A DNA stretch of 11,613 bases from Pseudomonadota bacterium. Its GTDB lineage: Bacteria; Pseudomonadota; Gammaproteobacteria; Enterobacterales; Enterobacteriaceae. Of this stretch, positions 1-5,848 are shown piece by piece. Numbering within the stretch: position 1 is the first letter of the stretch; each line of letters opens with the position of its first letter. The stretch is from NCBI GenBank assembly GCA_023425455.1, contig JAFACP010000068.1, positions 1 to 11,613 of the forward strand. The letters are read 5' to 3'. The translations under genes were made by a program, and so were the position numbers. The notes below the pieces were generated by a model. That model saw nothing but the letters and a program-made list of their open reading frames with translations. It was not told where the DNA came from and made no database searches.

Positions 1-66
1 CTGGCTCGCGCTATCAAACGCGCTCGCTACCTGTCCCTGCTGCCGTACACTGATCGTCATCAGTAA
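1..66 (+). CDS. rpsR: 30S ribosomal protein S18, C-terminal end (partial)
   Basis: The first 22 codons in frame 1 read LARAIKRARYLSLLPYTDRHQ and end in TAA at 64-66. This is the very conserved C-terminus of enterobacterial ribosomal protein S18, a small-subunit protein that binds 16S rRNA together with S6. The N-terminal part lies outside the window. The stop is 41 bp upstream of rplI on the same strand, as expected for the rpsF-priB-rpsR-rplI operon. Identification rests on recall of the S18 tail and on the adjacent L9 gene. Confidence 0.95.
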   Translation: MARAIKRARYLSLLPYTDRHQ

Positions 67-95
67 TCGGGCACGGTCCATTAATACGACTTTAA

Positions 96-557
<462 letters not shown>

Positions 558-580
558 TTTTTACTCTGCTCACGTCGAAG

Positions 581-610
581 CGCCGGCCTTGTGCCGGCGT
601 TTTGCTTTTT
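581..610 (+). terminator. Rho-independent terminator of the rpsR-rplI operon
   Basis: A perfect 7-bp GC stem, CGCCGGC (581-587) with GCCGGCG (593-599), has a 5-nt loop (CTTGT). It is followed by the T-rich run TTTTGCTTTTT (600-610). It lies 23 bp after the rplI stop, the expected place for the end of the ribosomal operon. The structure isolates the following transporter gene from ribosomal read-through. Confidence 0.92.
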
Positions 611-707
611 ATACGATCTGTATCGCTTATCTTCTCTTGTAAGGTCGCTATTGCTGACGCATTCACAGATAATAAATTGAAACGCAATTTTATTTCTGAG
701 AATAGTC

Positions 708-1637
708 ATGGATACCCCTCTGCCCGCACCGCTTTTTGCTCGTCGAAATGTGGCTTACGCCTGCGCCACGCTCTGCTGTCTGCTTTGGGGTAGCTCATAC
801 CCGGCGATTAAAAGCGGATACGCGCTTTTTGACATCGCCACGGATGATATTCCGTCGAAGGTGGTTTTCGCCGGATACCGTTTCCTGTTTGCCGGTGCGT
901 TGCTGCTGCTGTTTGCACTGGCGCAGCGAAAACCCATCGCCCGACTGACTCCGGCGCAGTTCGGTCAGATTACCGTGCTGGGGCTGACGCAGACGGCGCT
1001 TCAGTACACTTTCTTTTATATTGGTCTGGCCTACACGACGGGTGTCAACGGGTCGATTATGAATGCCACGGGCACCTTCTTCAGCGTGCTGCTGGCGCAC
1101 TTTATCTACCATAACGATAAGCTCAGCTATAACAAAACGCTGGGCTGTGTGCTGGGTTTTCTGGGCGTCATGCTGGTTAATTTCCAGGGCGGACTGAGCG
1201 AGTTCAGCTTTGTCTGGTACGGTGATGGCTTCGTGGTTCTGGCGGCCTTTATCCTCTCTTCCGCCACGCTGTACGGTAAACGCATTTCGCAAACTGTCGA
1301 TCCGACGGTGATGACCGGCTGGCAGCTGGCGATCGGCGGTGTGGCGCTGGTCGCGGGAGGATATGCCACGGGCGGGACGCTGACGATCCACAGCCTGAGC
1401 GCCGTGGCGGTGCTGGGGTACCTGACGTTGCTCTCATCGGTAGCGTTCGCGCTGTGGAGCGCGCTGCTCAAAGTGAACCGCGTCAGCATGATCGCTCCGT
1501 TCAACTTTGTTGTGCCGGTGGCCGGGACGGTGCTGTCCGCTATTTTCCTCGGCGAGAACATTCTTGATATCAAATATGTGGTGGTGCTGGTGCTGGTCTG
1601 TTCCGGGATCTGGTGGGTCAATAAGCGCAGCGCCTGA
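708..1637 (+). CDS. DMT-superfamily (EamA) inner-membrane transporter
   Basis: This 309-residue, very hydrophobic protein fits the ten-helix drug/metabolite transporter fold with two EamA repeats, at about residues 16-157 and 170-304. The first helix contains the family-typical LLWGSSYPAIK (25-35). The repeat-1 region 110-131 (TTGVNGSIMNATGTFFSVLLAH) resembles the usual SNAA/LL-type segment near TM4, and LGENI (281-285) near TM9 matches the common LGE motif. EamA proteins export or import amino acids, metabolites or toxic compounds; the substrate here cannot be read from sequence. The ATG at 708 is chosen because it places a short cytoplasmic tail before TM1; the Shine-Dalgarno is weak (TGAGAA). 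Upstream, a GATAAT hexamer at 668-673 could be a -10, but I see no good -35. The gene is monocistronic, after the rplI terminator and convergent with ytfB. I do not recall it at this position in E. coli, which has other genes between rplI and ytfB, so this looks like a variable slot. Confidence 0.88.
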   Translation: MDTPLPAPLFARRNVAYACATLCCLLWGSSYPAIKSGYALFDIATDDIPSKVVFAGYRFLFAGALLLLFALAQRKPIARLTPAQFGQITVLGLTQTALQYTFFYIGLAYTTGVNGSIMNATGTFFSVLLAHFIYHNDKLSYNKTLGCVLGFLGVMLVNFQGGLSEFSFVWYGDGFVVLAAFILSSATLYGKRISQTVDPTVMTGWQLAIGGVALVAGGYATGGTLTIHSLSAVAVLGYLTLLSSVAFALWSALLKVNRVSMIAPFNFVVPVAGTVLSAIFLGENILDIKYVVVLVLVCSGIWWVNKRSA

Positions 1638-1646
1638 TGGCGCTGC
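1627..1646. terminator. Hairpin spanning the stop codon between the DMT transporter and ytfB
   Basis: A perfect 8-bp stem, GCAGCGCC (1627-1634) with GGCGCTGC (1639-1646), closes a TGAT loop that contains part of the transporter's TGA stop. It lies at the convergent junction, 20 bp from the ytfB stop. There is no U-tract on either strand (ACTCTCC on plus, GCTTATT on minus). It may therefore protect 3' ends or slow polymerase rather than act as a canonical terminator. Confidence 0.4.
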
Positions 1647-1665
1647 ACTCTCCGGCCCGGAATGA

Positions 1666-2301
1666 CTAACGTGCTCTGATGAAACTGCCGTCTGCCTGGC
1701 GCGTAAACAGCACCTGCTGGCCGTTGCCGCTCTCAATCGTCAGCCCGGTGACCACGCCGCTGGCGTTCTGACGGATCTGTACCATCTGGCCGTTTTGCAA
1801 ATTACTGAGCGGCTTGTCTGCACCTTCTACCTGGGCCATCGCGTAAACGTCGGTGGGAGGCAGATCATGGTCGCGGAAAAGCTGCGCCAGCGTTTTACCG
1901 GGCTCTACCCGGTAAGAGCGCCACTGTTGTTCGATGCCGGTTGGTTGCTGCATTTGCGGCTGCGTTGGGGCGGCGGCCTGCTCCTGCGGCTGTTGATCCT
2001 GAACAGGCTCAGGTGCGACCGGCGCCACCTGCGCCGGATCGTTTGACGGTGTCGCCTGCTGCGTCTGCATGGGTTGGGAGTGCGATGCTGACGGGAGTTC
2101 AAGCTGCGCATCGCGGGTCACTGGCCCTGACCCATCAACATCATCGCCGCCTGAAGGCAACAGGAAGCCGACAATCACCAGCAGCGCGCCAAAAATAATG
2201 CCTCTGCGGTGCAGGGACGGCAGCGGGTCCATGAGGCGAAAATGGTCTGGCGCATGCCAGATTTTCGCCAGGGTAGGTTTCAGTTCAAATCGCCCGGGCA
2301 T
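1666..2301 (-). CDS. ytfB: YtfB, OapA-family cell-division/peptidoglycan-binding protein
   Basis: This 211-residue protein is nearly the same length as E. coli YtfB. Residues 1-30 are a short basic cytoplasmic segment starting MPGRFELKPTLAKIWHAPD. A single transmembrane helix follows at about 33-48 (RRGIIFGALLVIVGFLLP). A Pro/Gln-rich, low-complexity periplasmic linker covers about 50-125. The C-terminal OapA/LysM-like domain covers about 127-211 (WRSYRVEPGKTLAQLF, NLQNGQMVQIRQNASG, TRQADGSFIRAR). YtfB is known in E. coli as a membrane protein that localises to the septum and binds glycan chains; the Haemophilus relative OapA affects colony opacity and adhesion. The start is well supported by AGGAGG six bases before the ATG. 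The gene is transcribed alone, divergent from fklB. The linker sequence differs most from E. coli, as expected for a disordered spacer. Confidence 0.93.
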   Translation of the reverse strand: MPGRFELKPTLAKIWHAPDHFRLMDPLPSLHRRGIIFGALLVIVGFLLPSGGDDVDGSGPVTRDAQLELPSASHSQPMQTQQATPSNDPAQVAPVAPEPVQDQQPQEQAAAPTQPQMQQPTGIEQQWRSYRVEPGKTLAQLFRDHDLPPTDVYAMAQVEGADKPLSNLQNGQMVQIRQNASGVVTGLTIESGNGQQVLFTRQADGSFIRAR

Positions 2302-2342
2302 GGCTCTCCTCCTGCTCCGCGTCTTTTTATCCTGTCTGCCGA

Positions 2343-2348
2343 AGTATA
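2343..2348 (-). promoter_or_regulatory. Candidate -10 element for ytfB
   Basis: On the minus strand this reads TATACT, a five-of-six match to the sigma-70 -10 consensus, 42-47 bp upstream of the ytfB ATG. No convincing -35 lies at 16-18 bp, so the promoter is tentative. Confidence 0.35.
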
Positions 2349-2470
2349 GTTCGCTAACTGCCTGAACGACGTAGCAAAGCTGACATCCGTGACATCAGTT
2401 TGGGATTAATCCTGATCCGTCCTATTGTTTCTGTTTCAACGCAGTTTGTCACCTTTACTTCAGACAAAGT

Positions 2471-2499
2471 TTTACCCACAGGGGCATGGCTGCTATGCT
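2471..2499 (+). promoter_or_regulatory. Candidate sigma-70 promoter of fklB
   Basis: A -35-like TTTACC (2471-2476) and a -10-like TATGCT (2494-2499) are 17 bp apart. TGC immediately before the -10 forms an extended -10 (TGn). A transcript starting near 2506 would have a leader of about 28 nt to the fklB ATG at 2534. Use of this promoter would also exclude translation from the upstream in-frame ATG at 2486. Confidence 0.5.
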
Positions 2500-2533
2500 G
2501 CCCGCTACTTTAAATGTGATGGAAGGAAAACCC

Positions 2534-3154
2534 ATGACCACCCCGACTTTTGACACTATCGAAGCGCAGGCAAGCTACGGCATCGGCTTACAGGTAGGAC
2601 AGCAGCTGAGCGAATCCGGCCTGGAAGGTCTGTTACCGGAAGCGCTGGTGGCGGGTATCGCTGATGCGCTGGAAGGCAAACAACCGGCCGTTCCGGTGGA
2701 TGTTGTTCATCGCGCGCTGCGTGAGATCCACGAGCGTGCCGATGCGGTTCGCCGCGCGCGTTTTGAAGAGATGGCCGCTGAAGGCGTGAAATATCTGGAA
2801 GAGAACCGCGAGCGTGAAGGGGTGAGCAGCACCGAATCCGGCCTGCAGTTCCGCGTGATCAACCAGGGTGACGGCGCTATCCCGGCGCGTACCGACCACG
2901 TGCGCGTGCACTACACCGGTAAGCTCATCGACGGTACGGTGTTCGACAGCTCTGTTGCGCGCGGCGAACCGGCAGAATTCCCGGTAAACGGCGTCATCGC
3001 CGGCTGGATCGAAGCGCTGACCCTGATGCCGGTTGGCTCAAAATGGGAACTGACCATCCCGCAGAACCTGGCCTATGGCGAGCGCGGCGCTGGCGCATCC
3101 ATCCCGCCGTTCAGCACCCTGGTCTTTGAAGTCGAGCTGCTGGAAATTCTGTAA
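2534..3154 (+). CDS. fklB: FKBP22 peptidyl-prolyl cis-trans isomerase
   Basis: This 206-residue protein, of the same length as E. coli FklB, is an FKBP-type prolyl isomerase that assists folding as a homodimer in the cytoplasm. The N-terminal dimerisation domain (about 1-100, FKBP_N) is followed by the catalytic FKBP_C domain (about 103-206). Pocket residues can be seen: VHYTG (125-129), FDSS (137-140), [14 protein letters not shown] (149-162) with the ring Trp158, and YGERGAG (181-187). The ATG at 2534 is preferred over the in-frame ATG at 2486. It follows GGAAGG at a suitable distance and gives the conserved N-terminus [20 protein letters not shown], while the 16 extra residues would overlap the likely promoter. 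There is no partner gene in the transcript; the next gene, cycA, is 310 bp away. Confidence 0.95.
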   Translation: MTTPTFDTIEAQASYGIGLQVGQQLSESGLEGLLPEALVAGIADALEGKQPAVPVDVVHRALREIHERADAVRRARFEEMAAEGVKYLEENREREGVSSTESGLQFRVINQGDGAIPARTDHVRVHYTGKLIDGTVFDSSVARGEPAEFPVNGVIAGWIEALTLMPVGSKWELTIPQNLAYGERGAGASIPPFSTLVFEVELLEIL

Positions 3155-3170
3155 TCGACTTTTCTTATCT

Positions 3171-3191
3171 CCTCTCCCCGTTGGGGAGAGG
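3171..3191. repeat. Perfect 9-bp inverted repeat after fklB, possible dispersed intergenic element
   Basis: CCTCTCCCC (3171-3179) and GGGGAGAGG (3183-3191) pair perfectly around the 3-nt loop GTT, starting 16 bp after the fklB stop. There is no U-tract on the plus strand (AAAATAG follows), so it is not a classical terminator, though it would block exonucleases. From memory, closely similar CCTCTCCCC...GGGGAGAGG palindromes occur repeatedly between genes in Enterobacter, Klebsiella and relatives. That dispersed-repeat status is recall, not shown here: there is only one copy in the window. Confidence 0.5.
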
Positions 3192-3464
3192 AAAATAGTG
3201 GTAAAACCTATAGTTACGACATAATCAATATTTTATCTTGCAAACGAAACTGTTACGTGTATTTTTGCGAACTGTTTCGCGTTGTATGAGTGATATGACA
3301 CTCTCTTTAAACATATTATTAACATAATATCCAATTCATAGTATTCATCCCGCCGATTCTTACCTAATATCGATAAATCCTTCTCAGGGGAAGGGTCATT
3401 ATTTGATGTATTTAAAGGCCAGAAGAGCCTTAACAACACGACAGGCATAACAGGAAAATATCAC
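3192..3464 (+). promoter_or_regulatory. AT-rich upstream region and leader of cycA
   Basis: This stretch has no credible gene. It contains two near-identical 13-mers of the form AACTGTTnCGnGT at 3248-3260 and 3270-3282, exactly 22 bp (two helical turns) apart. An inverted repeat GAGTG-N6-CACTC lies at 3288-3303. The best sigma-70 candidate is TTAACA (3319-3324), 17 bp, TATTCA (3342-3347), but it is mediocre. A small hairpin, AAGGC-N7-GCCTT (3415-3431), precedes the GcvB-like pairing site at 3432-3443. AGGA at 3452-3455 is the probable cycA ribosome-binding site. Exact promoter and regulators are undetermined. Confidence 0.45.
3432..3443 (+). promoter_or_regulatory. Predicted GcvB small-RNA pairing site in the cycA leader
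   Basis: AACAACACGACA, 22-33 nt upstream of the cycA ATG, can pair along its whole length with the G/U-rich R1 segment of GcvB as I remember it (UGUUGUGUUGUU), with one G-U wobble. GcvB is an established repressor of amino-acid transporter mRNAs, including cycA, in E. coli and Salmonella. The gcvB gene of this organism is not in the window, so the pairing partner is recalled from E. coli. Confidence 0.65.
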
Positions 3465-4874
3465 ATGGTAGATCAGGTCAAAGTCGACGCCGTTGAAGAG
3501 GTGACGTCTGAACAGTCGCTGCGGCGCAATCTCACAAACCGTCATATTCAGCTTATTGCAATAGGGGGAGCCATCGGCACCGGGCTGTTTATGGGATCGG
3601 GGAAAACGATCAGCCTCGCGGGGCCGTCGATCATCTTCGTTTATATGATCATCGGTTTTATGCTCTTTTTCGTCATGCGCGCCATGGGCGAACTGCTGCT
3701 CTCGAACCTCGAATACAAATCGTTTAGCGACTTTGCCTCCGATCTGCTCGGCCCGTGGGCCGGCTATTTTACCGGCTGGACATACTGGTTCTGTTGGGTC
3801 GTCACCGGCATGGCGGATGTGGTCGCCATCACGGCGTATGCCCAGTTCTGGTTCCCCGGATTGTCCGACTGGGTGGCTTCGCTTGCGGTGATCGTTCTGC
3901 TGCTGAGCCTTAATCTCGCCACCGTAAAAATGTTTGGTGAGATGGAGTTCTGGTTCGCGATGATCAAAATCGTGGCCATCGTCGCGCTGATTGTTGTCGG
4001 GCTGGTGATGGTACTGACGCACTTCAAATCACCAACCGGCGTGGAGGCTTCATTCGCTCATCTGTGGAATGACGGCGGCTGGTTCCCGAAAGGGCTGAGC
4101 GGCTTCTTTGCGGGCTTCCAGATTGCGGTGTTTGCTTTTGTGGGGATCGAACTGGTTGGAACCACGGCAGCGGAAACCAAAGAACCGGAGAAATCACTGC
4201 CGCGCGCCATTAACTCGATCCCGGTGCGTATCATCATGTTCTACGTGTTCGCGCTGATCATTATCATGTCCGTGACGCCGTGGAGCTCTGTCGTGCCAGC
4301 GAAAAGCCCGTTCGTCGAGCTGTTTGTGCTGGTTGGGTTGCCTGCGGCAGCCAGCCTGATTAACTTCGTGGTGCTGACGTCGGCCGCCTCTTCCGCCAAC
4401 AGCGGGGTATTCTCTACCAGCCGGATGCTGTTTGGCCTGGCGCAGGAGGGGGTCGCGCCGCGAGCATTTGCCAAACTGTCCCGACGGGCGGTACCGGCGA
4501 AAGGGCTCACCTTCTCCTGCATCTGTCTGCTGGGCGGCGTGGTGATGCTCTACATCAACCCAAGCGTGATCGGTGCGTTCACCATGATCACCACCGTCTC
4601 GGCGATCCTGTTCATGTTCGTCTGGACCATCATCCTCTGCTCCTGGCTGGTGTACCGTAAAAAACGTCCGCACCTGCATGAGAAATCTGTCTACAAAATG
4701 CCGCTGGGCAGGCTGATGTGCTGGGTATGTATGGCCTTCTTCGCGTTCGTCTTAGTCCTGCTGACGCTGGAAGATGACACTCGTCAGGCGCTGTTCGCCA
4801 CTCCGCTGTGGTTTATCGCGCTGGGGCTGGGCTGGTTATTTATTGGTAAAAAACGTCTGGCAGGCCAGCGTTAA
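3465..4874 (+). CDS. cycA: D-serine/D-alanine/glycine:H+ symporter
   Basis: This 469-residue inner-membrane permease of the AAT family of the APC superfamily has about 12 transmembrane helices and the family length of about 470. TM1 carries the substrate-binding unwound motif GGAIGTGLFMGSG (34-46). Other typical stretches are FAFVGIELVGTTAAETKEPE in the middle of the protein and SSANSGVFSTSRMLFGLA in the second half. The sequence is nearly collinear with E. coli CycA; differences concentrate in residues 8-17 and a few loops. CycA imports glycine, D-alanine, D-serine and beta-alanine, and also admits the antibiotic D-cycloserine. The ATG at 3465 has AGGA about nine bases upstream and gives the conserved MVDQVKV start. 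It is a single-gene transcript ended by the hairpin at 4917-4939, with a predicted GcvB target in the leader. No damage is seen in the reading frame. Confidence 0.97.
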   Translation: MVDQVKVDAVEEVTSEQSLRRNLTNRHIQLIAIGGAIGTGLFMGSGKTISLAGPSIIFVYMIIGFMLFFVMRAMGELLLSNLEYKSFSDFASDLLGPWAGYFTGWTYWFCWVVTGMADVVAITAYAQFWFPGLSDWVASLAVIVLLLSLNLATVKMFGEMEFWFAMIKIVAIVALIVVGLVMVLTHFKSPTGVEASFAHLWNDGGWFPKGLSGFFAGFQIAVFAFVGIELVGTTAAETKEPEKSLPRAINSIPVRIIMFYVFALIIIMSVTPWSSVVPAKSPFVELFVLVGLPAAASLINFVVLTSAASSANSGVFSTSRMLFGLAQEGVAPRAFAKLSRRAVPAKGLTFSCICLLGGVVMLYINPSVIGAFTMITTVSAILFMFVWTIILCSWLVYRKKRPHLHEKSVYKMPLGRLMCWVCMAFFAFVLVLLTLEDDTRQALFATPLWFIALGLGWLFIGKKRLAGQR

Positions 4875-4875
4875 T

Positions 4876-4900
4876 AAAAAAGGCCACGTATGCGGTGGCC
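4876..4900 (-). terminator. Intrinsic terminator for ytfE (minus strand)
   Basis: Read on the minus strand, GGCCAC-N7-GTGGCC (4900-4882) is followed by six T residues (4881-4876). This is a standard Rho-independent terminator for leftward transcription. It lies one base beyond the cycA stop codon, about 40 bp past the ytfE stop, so ytfE transcripts first cross the opposite-strand terminator. Confidence 0.8.
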
Positions 4901-4916
4901 AAATTCGAACTTCAGG

Positions 4917-4939
4917 AAGGCGCTCCCGGGCGCCTTTTT
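4917..4939 (+). terminator. Intrinsic terminator for cycA (plus strand)
   Basis: AAGGCGC (4917-4923) pairs with GCGCCTT (4930-4936) around the loop TCCCGG. A T-tract (4935-4939, continuing GCTT) follows. It lies 42 bp after the cycA stop and 3 bp before the ytfE stop on the other strand. Confidence 0.85.
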
Positions 4940-4941
4940 GC

Positions 4942-5604
4942 TTAATCCCCGGCGAGGGCACGCGGGAACAGAACGTTGTTCTCCAGACTGATGTGCTCCA
5001 TCAGATCGTCGATCATCTCGTTAATGCCGTTGTACATCGCTTTCCAGGTGGTACACGCCTCTGGCGGCGGCGTCACGTTATTGGTCGTATGTTTGATCAC
5101 CTCAAGCAGTTCGCCGGCGTCGTCATGCTCACTTTCCATCACGCTTATCGGCCCCGCTGCCTGGCGACCCATTCCCTGCTTAATCATCGGGAAGAGGATC
5201 TGCTCCTCTTTCATCATATGGCTGGACAGCTCTTCATGCAGCAGGGTCAGATATTTCGCCAGCCCGCGCGGAACCGACGGTTTATCGGCATGAACACGCT
5301 CAACTTTGGTCGCCTGCAGAATAAGTTCCGCTAACTGCTCCCGGTGGCGCGCGTGATAGCGCACGATAATGTGGTCGATGATGTCGCTCAGCGCGGCGGT
5401 GCGCCAGTCTTGTCCGGCTGGCTCTCTGGCCAGCAGCGCCAGCTCCGCTTCAATCGCTCCGACCTCCAGCGAGAGGCGCGAGGCCGCACGTGCCAGCGTT
5501 TGCTTACCGCCGCAGCAGTAATCCATATCGTATTTGCGGAACAGCGCGGAAGCGCGAGGGATGGAGAGCGCCAGCTCGCCAAGTGGTTGGTCGCGATAGG
5601 CCAT
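4942..5604 (-). CDS. ytfE: YtfE/RIC di-iron protein for repair of iron centres under nitrosative stress
   Basis: This 220-residue protein has exactly the E. coli YtfE length. The N-terminal ScdA-like domain carries the conserved cysteine pair in YCCGG (Cys30, Cys31). The C-terminal hemerythrin-like four-helix bundle has the complete ligand set of the non-haem di-iron site: His84, His129, Glu133, His160, His204 and Glu208. These sit in [28 protein letters not shown] and [13 protein letters not shown]. YtfE restores iron-sulphur clusters damaged by nitric oxide or peroxide and has been linked to NO handling. The ATG at 5604 has GAGGT eight bases upstream. The promoter region holds a near-perfect NsrR operator, so induction by NO is strongly expected. 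The gene is monocistronic and convergent with cycA. Confidence 0.97.
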   Translation of the reverse strand: MAYRDQPLGELALSIPRASALFRKYDMDYCCGGKQTLARAASRLSLEVGAIEAELALLAREPAGQDWRTAALSDIIDHIIVRYHARHREQLAELILQATKVERVHADKPSVPRGLAKYLTLLHEELSSHMMKEEQILFPMIKQGMGRQAAGPISVMESEHDDAGELLEVIKHTTNNVTPPPEACTTWKAMYNGINEMIDDLMEHISLENNVLFPRALAGD

Positions 5605-5630
5605 AGCGGTTACCTCATGGTGAATATCAT

Positions 5631-5653
5631 AAGATGTATTTTACATGCATCTT
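5631..5653. promoter_or_regulatory. NsrR operator upstream of ytfE
   Basis: A 23-bp palindrome of two 11-bp halves begins AAGATGTATTT on plus and AAGATGCATGT on minus, around a single central base. It matches the NsrR consensus (AAGATGCATTT-type half-sites); from memory the E. coli ytfE operator differs at about one position. It starts 27 bp from the ytfE ATG and covers the -10 of the promoter, as expected for repression by the NO-sensing [Fe-S] repressor NsrR. Confidence 0.93.
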
Positions 5654-5666
5654 TAAGCGGCAGCAA
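5638..5666 (-). promoter_or_regulatory. Sigma-70 promoter of ytfE
   Basis: On the minus strand, TTGCTG (5666-5661) and TAAAAT (5643-5638) are separated by exactly 17 bp. The -10 lies within the NsrR operator. The predicted start near 5631 gives a leader of about 27 nt. Confidence 0.7.
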
Positions 5667-5686
5667 TAACCCTTCGGAGGGAGATG

Positions 5687-5708
5687 AAATGTGATGGTGG
5701 TCACAAAA
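5687..5708. promoter_or_regulatory. Predicted CRP (cAMP receptor protein) site
   Basis: The core TGTGA-TGGTGG-TCACA (5690-5705) is a perfect match to TGTGA-N6-TCACA, flanked by AAA on one side and AAAA on the other as in the CRP consensus. Its centre (5697.5) is about 66 bp upstream of the predicted ytfE start and about 116 bp upstream of the predicted chemoreceptor start. The regulated gene cannot be decided from position alone. A weaker GCTGA-N6-TCACA lies at 5727-5742. Confidence 0.7.
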
Positions 5709-5780
5709 ATTATTGTGATTTAACTGGCTGAATGCACTCACAAAATCACCGCAGCAGGGGTTTTGAAACTGAAGAAACAG

Positions 5781-5807
5781 TAAACAACGTTGCCCGCCTG
5801 CCGATAG
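5781..5807 (+). promoter_or_regulatory. Sigma-28 (FliA) flagellar class 3 promoter
   Basis: TAAACAAC (5781-5788), an 11-bp spacer, and GCCGATAG (5800-5807) fit the FliA consensus TAAAGTTT-N11-GCCGATAA. The -10 half matches 7 of 8 bases, the -35 half keeps the key TAAA, and the spacing is exact. The downstream gene is a chemoreceptor, the classic kind of FliA target. The predicted start near 5814 leaves a leader of about 35 nt. Confidence 0.85.
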
Positions 5808-5848
5808 ATACACGTCAGACAATATCCTGCATATAAAAAAGGCAACGT

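Noticed and set aside
795..1391. A 198-codon open frame on the minus strand inside the DMT transporter gene
   Set aside because: It lies wholly antisense to a clear membrane transporter, has low-complexity Arg/Gln-rich composition, and has no ribosome-binding site or recognisable domain.
2486..2533. A 16-residue N-terminal extension of fklB from the ATG at 2486
   Set aside because: The ATG at 2534 has the better ribosome-binding site and the conserved [10 protein letters not shown] start. The extension overlaps the likely promoter -10.
3399..4022. A 207-codon minus-strand frame over the start of cycA
   Set aside because: Antisense to cycA, with a His/Asp/Arg-rich translation typical of a shadow frame of a GC-rich membrane-protein gene.
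4774..5334. A 186-codon plus-strand frame across the cycA end and ytfE
   Set aside because: It runs through two terminators and antisense to ytfE, whose full ligand set proves the other frame is the real one.
5714..5742. TGTGA (5714-5718) and TCACA (5738-5742) as one CRP site
   Set aside because: The half-sites are 19 bp apart instead of 6; only the weak GCTGA-N6-TCACA alternative keeps the spacing.
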